From an uncultured Mycoplasmatota bacterium (GTDB lineage Bacteria; Bacillota_I; Bacilli_A; RF39; UBA660), in NCBI GenBank assembly GCA_947296775.1, contig CAMYRF010000011.1:1-11515 (forward strand): 11,515 nucleotides of DNA, read 5' to 3'. The notes under the pieces were generated by a model. It worked only from the letters and a program-made list of their open reading frames with translations, did no database searches and had not been told where the DNA came from. This document shows, one piece after another, positions 6,060-11,515 of the stretch. Both the position numbers and the translations under genes were made by a program. Within the stretch, counting starts at the first letter, position 1. The number at the start of each line of letters is the position of its first letter.

Positions 6060-6480
6060 CTAAAATCAACTCCTGCTCTTTAAACATTACTTCTTCGTCT
6101 TCTTTGGTCATGTGATCATATCCTAAAAGGTGTAGTAGTCCGTGTATTGTTAGAAATGCTAATTCTCTTTTTTCGCTATGCCCATATTCTTTAGCTTGCT
6201 GTTTCATTTTTGGTATCGATATATAAATATCACCTAGTAATCTGCCAAATTCAAATGTTATATCTTCGTTATCTTCTAACGCGAAACTAATAACATCTGT
6301 TTCTCTATCAATTCCTCTATATTCTTTATTAATGTTTCTTATTGTTTCGTTATCTACAAATATTACGTTGAATTCAACATTTTCTAATTGTTTATATTTT
6401 AATGCATATTCTAGTAAATCTGTTTCTTCTTTGATGTCTATTTTTTCTTCTGTTTCATTAAATATTTCAAATTTGTTCAT
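6037..6480 (-). CDS. ybeY: Endoribonuclease/rRNA maturation factor YbeY
   Basis: YbeY is a zinc-dependent factor in 16S rRNA 3'-end maturation and ribosome quality control. The signature HGLLHLLGYDH lies at 113-123, giving zinc ligands His113, His117 and His123. Upstream are 'YRGIDRETDVISF' (54-66) and LGDI (82-85), both typical of the family. The 147 residues are near the usual length. The ATG at 6480 follows GGAGTATGAA, one base after the VanZ gene stop. The gene overlaps dgkA by 23 bases. The ybeY-dgkA-era order is conserved across Firmicutes. Confidence 0.96.
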   Translation of the reverse strand: MNKFEIFNETEEKIDIKEETDLLEYALKYKQLENVEFNVIFVDNETIRNINKEYRGIDRETDVISFALEDNEDITFEFGRLLGDIYISIPKMKQQAKEYGHSEKRELAFLTIHGLLHLLGYDHMTKEDEEVMFKEQELILDGYGIKR

Positions 6481-6481
6481 T

Positions 6482-7093
6482 TCATACTCCTATTTCTATA
6501 AATCCTATTAGATATGTTAGTGCTAAAACGAGTAAAGCTATCATTATTATATTATAAATCATGGGCTTTTTCAATAGTGGTGGCAATATGGTGTTTATTT
6601 TTGTTAATATATGATATAAATAAAATCCTATTAGTCCTCCTATCATATTTAAGATTATATCGTCGATATCAAAGACTCTACCTATTAGTAATTGTGTTGA
6701 TTCGATGGTTAATGACACTAGCAAAGATAGATATATTATGGATATTGGTTTTTCTAATTTCAGATAGTATGAGGCAAAAAAACCGTAAGGTAAAAAAAGG
6801 ACAACATTTCCTAAAACGTTTTTGATAAATAATTTTGAACCTACATCATATCTAAATATTTCGGTAAATGGTGTTATATTTGAAATTCCTAAGCTAACAT
6901 CTTGAAATGTTACCACATAGAAAAGACAAAGAACATATATTATGAAAAGCAAGCTTAACAGTTCTTTGTACAGGATAATTTGTTTTTTATATTTTAATAG
7001 ATAAGTTATTCGCATGCTGATGAGTATAACCATACTTATTATAATAGTTGGCCAAGTAGCATCAAATATTCTCATTATTGTATTTCTAATCAT
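6482..7093 (-). CDS. VanZ-family integral membrane protein
   Basis: A 203-residue membrane protein with hydrophobic segments at about 14-31, 43-62, 94-110, 117-134, 148-163 and 180-197. The VanZ-like core is clear: GNVVLFLPYGF at 95-105, ESTQ at 131-134 and GRVFDIDDIILNMIGG at 138-153. VanZ of Enterococcus contributes to low-level teicoplanin resistance, but most family members are uncharacterised, so resistance should not be assumed. It starts 4 bases before the yqfD stop region ends (gap 7094-7097), with a weak site GAGTGAT overlapping that stop, and is followed one base later by ybeY. It occupies the position of phoH and pgpH in Bacillus. Confidence 0.9.
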   Translation of the reverse strand: MIRNTIMRIFDATWPTIIISMVILISMRITYLLKYKKQIILYKELLSLLFIIYVLCLFYVVTFQDVSLGISNITPFTEIFRYDVGSKLFIKNVLGNVVLFLPYGFFASYYLKLEKPISIIYLSLLVSLTIESTQLLIGRVFDIDDIILNMIGGLIGFYLYHILTKINTILPPLLKKPMIYNIIMIALLVLALTYLIGFIEIGV

Positions 7094-7097
7094 ATTA

Positions 7098-8249
7098 TCA
7101 CTCGATTTCTTTATAATCGGTTATATCTTCATAGATGGCAAAAAACATTTCTACTTCTACTTTATTTTCTTTTACGCTACTTTTTAAATATTTGTTTCTA
7201 ATGATATACTCATCTTTTTTTAAGTTTTTTTTCATTTTTTCTATTGATAGATTTTGGGCTTTTATTAGGGCTTCATCGAAAGTTAAAACTTCACTTATTA
7301 GTTTTATTTCTTTTTGTTTTTGATGTACTAATTTTATTGGTAGTAATGGATGATTTAATATTGTTTTTTCATCGACTTTTTTATTTTTATATTTATTAAG
7401 TCCTAATTCAATATCTTTATTTAATATTTTGATATTGTATGTTTCTTTTGTCTTACCTGTTTCTTTTTCTTCATAATAAACAAATGGATACTCTGTTTTC
7501 GTAACATACCAAACTTCACCATAAACTTTACCTTCGGCTTTTACTTTACCCATTGATTTTTTTTCTTCTAATATAACGTCTCCATTTATAATTACATCGC
7601 CTTTTTTAACATAATCATCTGTGTTTCTTATTATAACGCCTTTACTGGCGGCCACCTTTTTTATAACAGCGTCTTTTTTTGCGACAATGTTTCTTGGAAT
7701 GTTTGTTTCTGTATTTTTAACTAATTCTCTTTCTTCTACTCTAATTATATATTTTGTGCCTTTGCTTTCTATTTCTAACCATTCTATTTTATCTGGATGG
7801 TTATTTAAAATTTTTTCTTTTATTTTTTCTAATTTGTTATATGACTTTTTTATGGTGTATTTTTTTATTCCGTTTGCTTTTAATTCTTCTTTTAATAGAT
7901 TACGAATTTCTTTATTTGAATGCACTACTTCTATATCGAAGATTGTATTTGTAAGTAATAGAAATATAATAAATCCAATTAATATAAAGATAATAAAATG
8001 GGTATTTAATTTGATTAGTCTTTTTATTTTTATGTAACCAAATACTTCTTCTTCTAATACTTCATATATACTTTTTATTTTTAAGACTGCTTCATAGTCT
8101 TCTTTATATATGATTATTTTTACTTCATTTTTATTGATTTGATTTAGTGATAAAATATTGATTTTTTTTGTGGTTAATTTTTTGATGAAACGATTTATAT
8201 TGCGGCCTTTTATATTTAAGGCTATTTTACTTTTGAATTTTTCAATCAT
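7098..8249 (-). CDS. yqfD: Sporulation protein YqfD
   Basis: A 383-residue protein close to the Bacillus subtilis YqfD length. A small alpha/beta N-terminal domain (1-75) is followed by one membrane span (about 84-104) and a long extracytoplasmic part rich in beta strands (for example 'GVIIRNTDDYVKKGDVIINGD' region at about 204-224, a barrel-sandwich-like turn). In Bacillus, yqfC and yqfD are co-transcribed by mother-cell sigma-E and needed for efficient sporulation; the molecular role is not established. The start overlaps the yqfC stop as ATGA, with no strong ribosome binding site, so translational coupling is likely. It marks the organism as a probable spore former or descendant of one. 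Confidence 0.9.
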   Translation of the reverse strand: MIEKFKSKIALNIKGRNINRFIKKLTTKKINILSLNQINKNEVKIIIYKEDYEAVLKIKSIYEVLEEEVFGYIKIKRLIKLNTHFIIFILIGFIIFLLLTNTIFDIEVVHSNKEIRNLLKEELKANGIKKYTIKKSYNKLEKIKEKILNNHPDKIEWLEIESKGTKYIIRVEERELVKNTETNIPRNIVAKKDAVIKKVAASKGVIIRNTDDYVKKGDVIINGDVILEEKKSMGKVKAEGKVYGEVWYVTKTEYPFVYYEEKETGKTKETYNIKILNKDIELGLNKYKNKKVDEKTILNHPLLPIKLVHQKQKEIKLISEVLTFDEALIKAQNLSIEKMKKNLKKDEYIIRNKYLKSSVKENKVEVEMFFAIYEDITDYKEIE

Positions 8250-8479
8250 TTTAGTTCAATATTTTTGATTAAGCCAGATATTAGTATTTCATCATTTAGG
8301 AGTTTTGAAATGGTTAGGTTTTCGCCTTTTACAGTTACTACTCCTCCACTATATCTAATCATTATTTTATCTTCGTCAAAGTGATCAATGCATATATAGT
8401 TAACTATATCTAGTTTGTTTTTCAGATATGTTATTTTAAAATCGTCTTCTAATATATAATTCCGTAAATCTTTTAGCAT
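8246..8479 (-). CDS. yqfC: Sporulation protein YqfC (YabP/YqfC family)
   Basis: A 77-residue protein of the small beta-rich YabP/YqfC family, which acts with YqfD in the sporulating mother cell. The typical pattern 'IRYSGGVVTVKGENLTI' followed by 'NDEILISGLIKNIE' makes up the second half. I prefer the ATG at 8479 because GGGTGAT (8489-8483) lies just upstream of it; an in-frame ATG at 8491 (81 residues) has no ribosome binding site and would lie at or before the predicted transcript start. The stop overlaps yqfD by 4 bases. The start lies 47 bases after the upstream terminator, so a separate promoter is needed. Confidence 0.88.
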   Translation of the reverse strand: MLKDLRNYILEDDFKITYLKNKLDIVNYICIDHFDEDKIMIRYSGGVVTVKGENLTISKLLNDEILISGLIKNIELK

Positions 8480-8494
8480 GATATCACCCATATA

Positions 8495-8523
8495 ATTTTA
8501 TGTCGATTTATTGTGGAACATGC
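8495..8523 (-). promoter_or_regulatory. Possible sigma-E-type promoter of yqfC
   Basis: GCATGTT (8523-8517), a 14-base spacer and CATAAAAT (8502-8495) on the minus strand resemble the mother-cell sigma-E boxes (about KMATATT and CATACAAT). It lies exactly between the upstream terminator and yqfC, and yqfC is a sigma-E gene in Bacillus. Weak point: the implied start near 8488 leaves almost no leader before the GGGTGAT site. Confidence 0.42.
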
Positions 8524-8526
8524 AAG

Positions 8527-8551
8527 AAAAAAACCTACTATTTGTAGGTTT
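8527..8551 (-). terminator. Rho-independent terminator
   Basis: The minus strand reads AAACCTAC (8551-8544), loop AAATA, GTAGGTTT (8538-8531), then T (8530-8527). With the T bases of the arm this gives a run of seven T. It lies 80 bases after the stop of the 142-residue protein gene and separates it from yqfC. Confidence 0.88.
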
Positions 8552-8630
8552 ATCATAAATATGAAAGTATTTTTTATATTTCATTGTATCACCAATTATA
8601 TTATAGTGATTATAACTTGTGATTTTTGTC

Positions 8631-9059
8631 TTATTTTGCGGGTTCGATTGTTTTTGATGTTACTTTGGATAAATCGGCATCAACAAATGAAGTGATTGTT
8701 CTTGTTTCGTTTGGTTTTAATGGGTCACCAATATATCCTAATAAAGAAATGACTTCATTACCGTCTTTATCTTTTAAAACAATATTTACTTGTTCTAAAT
8801 TAATGTCTGCTTCAGTTGGATTTTTTACATCAATTGATAATGTATATTGGCCATTATCGTTTACAAGCGTTGTATTTGTAAAATTTAATCCGCCATAACT
8901 TTCGTCTTTAATTATATCTGCTTCTGTAATTGCTTGTTTTTCTTCTGTTTTAGTTTCTTTTATTTCTTGTTTTTTATCCTTTGTGAGTATTAAAGTAGCT
9001 CCGACGATTACTAACACTAATGCGGCTACAATAATTATAATTAAGGCCTTTTTATTCAT
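8631..9059 (-). CDS. Single-span extracellular protein with Ig-like/FxLYD-like domain
   Basis: 142 residues: an N-terminal hydrophobic segment (5-26) after a short basic start acts as an uncleaved anchor or signal peptide. There is no lipobox Cys. A Lys/Glu-rich linker (27-48) follows, then a compact beta domain (50-142) with 'GLNFTNTTLVNDNGQYTLSI', 'DVKNPTEADINLEQVNI' and 'GYIGDPLKPNETRTITSFVD' segments. This is the pattern of small beta-sandwich FxLYD-like domains of Gram-positive surface proteins, in which an 'unequal-strength contrast' of paired strands is typical; exact family is not certain. It has its own strong promoter and terminator, so it is monocistronic. Ribosome binding site GGGAGAG precedes the ATG. 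Function unknown, acting outside the membrane. Confidence 0.8.
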   Translation of the reverse strand: MNKKALIIIIVAALVLVIVGATLILTKDKKQEIKETKTEEKQAITEADIIKDESYGGLNFTNTTLVNDNGQYTLSIDVKNPTEADINLEQVNIVLKDKDGNEVISLLGYIGDPLKPNETRTITSFVDADLSKVTSKTIEPAK

Positions 9060-9082
9060 GCTATCTCTCCCTTACTATATAC

Positions 9083-9111
9083 ATTATAGCTAATTTTTTT
9101 TGTTTTTTCAA
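9083..9111 (-). promoter_or_regulatory. Near-consensus sigma-A promoter
   Basis: TTGAAA (9111-9106), a 17-base spacer and a perfect TATAAT (9088-9083) on the minus strand, with the predicted start near 9076. It drives the 142-residue surface protein gene and lies in the 63-base gap after the preceding stop. Confidence 0.88.
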
Positions 9112-9122
9112 CTAAAAAGAAA

Positions 9123-9773
9123 CTAGCTTGCACTATTTTCTTCTAAAGCAGCTACTTCTAGTTTTTTACCATTATGAATTAAGGTAATTGTTCCAGATGT
9201 TTGATATCCTAAATCATCTTCATATTCGATATCAAAGTTTGCGGTATAAGCTTCTTCATCTTTGTTATCACCATATTCGAAAGTTTCATTTGTTCCTTTT
9301 TCTACTGAAACTTTAGCAACTGCTGGTAAGTCTTGAGTTCTTTTTCCACTGATGTCACTTTCAACATTTTTATAAATGGAAGTTGATGCAAATTTTTCAA
9401 AATCTCCTCTGAAATTTTTATAAACAAATTGTACTCCACCAACATCATTTTTATTTAATTTATTATCTAAGTTATAAAAGTCTGCAATAAATAGTTTTGT
9501 AACTAATTCAGCATATTTATCTTGATCTACATCATCAGCTTCTAGCACTTCTTTTAGTTCTTTAAATAAACTCTTATAGTATTTTGTAGCATTACTATTT
9601 AATGTATAATCATACCCTTCTATAGTATCTACACTTTTTACTTTAATACTATCATCGTCTTTATTTTTATTTGTTAAAAATATAGTAAGCACTATTGCAG
9701 CTATAATTAGGATTATTGCTACAACAAATATTGTTACTTTCTTTTTGCTTATTCTCCTTTTAGTTTTTGCCAT
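9123..9773 (-). CDS. Single-span extracytoplasmic protein of unknown function
   Basis: 216 residues: a very basic cytoplasmic start (1-12), one membrane span (about 13-34), an Asp/Lys-rich linker and an extracellular domain. Residues 60-115 are helical ('KYYKSLFKELKEVLEAD'); residues 120-210 are strand-rich and end in 'TSGTITLIHNGKKLEVAALEE', a layout compatible with an NTF2-like or similar alpha+beta fold. No family is claimed and there is no lipobox or sortase motif. The ATG at 9773 lies inside the end of the LTA-synthase-like gene (14-base overlap) with a strong AAAGGAG 7 bases upstream, so the pair is co-transcribed and this protein may act with that enzyme in the envelope. Confidence 0.82.
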   Translation of the reverse strand: MAKTKRRISKKKVTIFVVAIILIIAAIVLTIFLTNKNKDDDSIKVKSVDTIEGYDYTLNSNATKYYKSLFKELKEVLEADDVDQDKYAELVTKLFIADFYNLDNKLNKNDVGGVQFVYKNFRGDFEKFASTSIYKNVESDISGKRTQDLPAVAKVSVEKGTNETFEYGDNKDEEAYTANFDIEYEDDLGYQTSGTITLIHNGKKLEVAALEENSAS

Positions 9774-11515
9774 TTTTATTCTCCTTTAATAATTCATTAC
9801 TTTCTTTTGTTTTTTTGATTAAATCATGAACAATGATATCATTTGATACTTCTACTTCTTTTTCGGCTCTAGTTGTATAGGTATCTATATAATCAGCACT
9901 GATAACAGCGTTTTCATCTAATAAAATTCCTTCATCACTTTGGCTATCATAATACATTTTGTCTGTTATCCAGTTTCCATTTGGAAATACTACAAAGTTA
10001 TCTTCAATGCTGAATATATCATGACCTAGTGCATAAGGACTATAAAAGCCTAACATATTTCCTAATGTTGGAAGTACGTCATACATTCCCATAACTTTTT
10101 TGATTTCTTTTTTCTCTTGATTATCTTTTGTCCATATGATAAATGGAACACTTCTATTTAATTCATAATCATATTTTGTGAATTCTTTATAATTTGGATC
10201 ATCTGAATCTAATTTTGAATCGGTATCTGGATTATAGTTAAAATAACGGTTATATTCACTACGTTTTATTTTAGCGTCGTGGTCTCCATAAATAACTAAG
10301 ATTGTATTATCTAAAAGTCCAGCTTCATCTAATTCGTTTACAAATTCTCCTAATGCTTCATCAGCATAGTGAGCAGTTGTGAAGTAATTTCCTAGTGTTG
10401 TATCTTTTAAATATTCATTTATTACTTCTTCTGTCTCTCCTGTTTCTTCATTTACTTTTGTATGTTTATAAGTTAAATCTATTTCTGTTGTATCTTCAAC
10501 TCCAGTAAATGGTGTGTGGTTAGTAAGCATTAATAATACACCATACCAATTTTTGTTTTTTTCATTTATTTTTTTAATTTTTTCAGTTGATTGTTTAAAG
10601 AATGATTTATCATTTAATCCTAAACCAATTATATCCTCATCATTAATTTCGTAATCAACTGTATAATTATAGAATTTGTCATAACCTAATTGTTTATGCA
10701 TAACTTCACGGTTCCACATGTTTCCCTTATTCGCATGCATACTAAATGTATAATAATCTTTTTCTTTTAATAATTTTGGAATAGAAATATATTCTCTGTC
10801 CCAATAACTAACAAAGACAGTACCATTACTAGCTGGTAATAAAGATGTATTAAAAGTAAATTCACTGTCACTACTAGTTCCTACACTTTCTTGGGCATAA
10901 AAATTAGAAAAATATAGACCCTCGCTCGCAAGTTTTTTCAAATTGGGCATTAATTGTTTTCCGTTTATTTCAGTTTCTAATAAGAAATTTTGAATACTTT
11001 CGGCATGAATAACAATTACATTTTTGCCTTTATATTTATTTGTATATTCATTTTCACTATTTGTACTTGGATATTCTTCATAATATTCTCTAACTTGTTT
11101 AGCGGCTTTATCATATCCAAATAGTGGACTTATTTGTGGTTTTAAACTAGCGATTAAATCGTTAGCTTGATACACATATCCCCCAAATTTCATAACTACA
11201 TACTCACGGTTCCATTGTTTATATAGTCTACTGATATCGGTTCCTGTTACCGTAGACATAAAAAATCCTAATGAAATTGCGCTTATTAGCAATGCTTTTA
11301 AGAATGTTGTACGTGCCTTATTTTTAGTTTTTATATTGTCATAATAACTTGTATTTTTTAGTTTTAGATGAACTAGAGTCAAAATAATAGGCCCTAGAGC
11401 ATAACTGAAATCTTTTACTTCAACAATTGTATTTAATGCATCACTAACACTGAAAATCTGTACTGAAGTTGCGAGTAATGAAAATGATGTAAATGATGTA
11501 TAATTTGTATAATAT
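9760..11515 (-). CDS. ltaS: Lipoteichoic acid synthase-like membrane sulfatase-fold enzyme (5' partial)
   Basis: The frame is open to the window edge: 44 further codons precede the TTG at 11382, which is an internal Leu, so the gene is 5'-truncated by the window. Visible are the last hydrophobic segments, a linker and the extracellular phosphotransferase domain that in LtaS transfers glycerol phosphate from phosphatidylglycerol to growing lipoteichoic acid. Numbering from that TTG, the metal and active-site pattern is present: Glu128 in HAES, GTSSDSEF (168-175), His216, Trp223/Arg225 in MWNR, His289 in NHTPF and Asp367-His368 in GDHD. The position of the catalytic Thr of LtaS (K-T-S-D) aligns with Ser170, preceded by Thr169. 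About three N-terminal spans should lie outside. It might instead be a related glycerol- or glycan-modifying paralogue. Confidence 0.88.
   Translation of the reverse strand, partial: YYTNYTSFTSFSLLATSVQIFSVSDALNTIVEVKDFSYALGPIILTLVHLKLKNTSYYDNIKTKNKARTTFLKALLISAISLGFFMSTVTGTDISRLYKQWNREYVVMKFGGYVYQANDLIASLKPQISPLFGYDKAAKQVREYYEEYPSTNSENEYTNKYKGKNVIVIHAESIQNFLLETEINGKQLMPNLKKLASEGLYFSNFYAQESVGTSSDSEFTFNTSLLPASNGTVFVSYWDREYISIPKLLKEKDYYTFSMHANKGNMWNREVMHKQLGYDKFYNYTVDYEINDEDIIGLGLNDKSFFKQSTEKIKKINEKNKNWYGVLLMLTNHTPFTGVEDTTEIDLTYKHTKVNEETGETEEVINEYLKDTTLGNYFTTAHYADEALGEFVNELDEAGLLDNTILVIYGDHDAKIKRSEYNRYFNYNPDTDSKLDSDDPNYKEFTKYDYELNRSVPFIIWTKDNQEKKEIKKVMGMYDVLPTLGNMLGFYSPYALGHDIFSIEDNFVVFPNGNWITDKMYYDSQSDEGILLDENAVISADYIDTYTTRAEKEVEVSNDIIVHDLIKKTKESNELLKENKNGKN

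Noticed and set aside
5677..6063. Long plus-strand open frames opposite dgkA, the VanZ gene, yqfD and others
   Set aside because: They mirror well-identified minus-strand genes, lack ribosome binding sites and show no domain; they are shadows of AT-rich coding sequence.
8498..8584. 28-codon minus-strand frame with GGTGAT before its ATG
   Set aside because: It runs straight through the strong terminator at 8527-8551 and its peptide looks like no known family; most likely chance.
9087..9128. Long imperfect A/T-rich inverted repeat spanning the stop of the 216-residue gene and the next promoter
   Set aside because: The arms (AGCTAGTTT / AAATTAGCT type) are mostly A and T runs with mismatches and no T tract follows; it is neither a convincing terminator nor a clear operator.
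11380..11382. TTG as the start of the LTA-synthase-like gene
   Set aside because: The frame continues with membrane-protein-like sequence to the window edge, and no ribosome binding site precedes the TTG. The codon is internal and the gene is partial.

Overview
The window is AT-rich DNA from a low-GC Gram-positive bacterium, most likely a Bacilli lineage. The pointers are the block yqfC-yqfD-(VanZ)-ybeY-dgkA-era-(2 unknown)-yqzL-recO, which follows the Bacillus gene order, an LTA-synthase-type enzyme, and strong AGGAG ribosome binding sites. YqfC and YqfD are sporulation proteins, so the organism is probably a spore former or descends from one. TGA acts as a stop (yqfC, yqfD and the VanZ gene end in it, each tightly abutting the next gene), so the code is the standard bacterial one. 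An uncultivated gut Bacilli/Mollicutes-like lineage would fit, but this is inference. Every gene I support lies on the minus strand, so transcription runs from high to low coordinates.

Region 1 (11515-8527), cell envelope. A lipoteichoic-acid-synthase-like membrane sulfatase-fold enzyme enters from the window edge with its 5' end missing. It overlaps a single-span extracytoplasmic protein of unknown function. A second single-span protein with a beta-sandwich-like extracellular domain has its own near-consensus promoter and its own terminator.

Region 2 (8523-2955), conserved housekeeping and sporulation operon. yqfC starts just downstream of that terminator and may have a sigma-E-like promoter. 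It is followed by yqfD, a VanZ-family membrane protein, ybeY (rRNA maturation), dgkA (lipid kinase), era (30S assembly GTPase), two unrecognised small genes, a 29-codon yqzL and recO (recombination repair). Genes overlap or are separated by only a few bases, except for 51 bases before yqzL. The run closes with a terminator embedded in the end of recO. Compared with Bacillus subtilis, phoH, the pgpH/yqfF gene and cdd are missing; the VanZ gene sits where phoH and pgpH would be.

Region 3 (2954-1), accessory. About 660 bases hold a nested inverted repeat with RNA-like pairing, then a decayed secreted-protein gene that keeps its promoter, ribosome binding site and terminator. Next comes a promoter-driven two-gene unit: a protein built of seven 35-residue mTERF-like helical repeats, and a protein with three helicase-associated (HA) repeats but no helicase. 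A consensus promoter lies over the stop codon of the HA gene and points into a GC-richer, non-coding-looking block that runs off the window; this is a candidate structured RNA gene.
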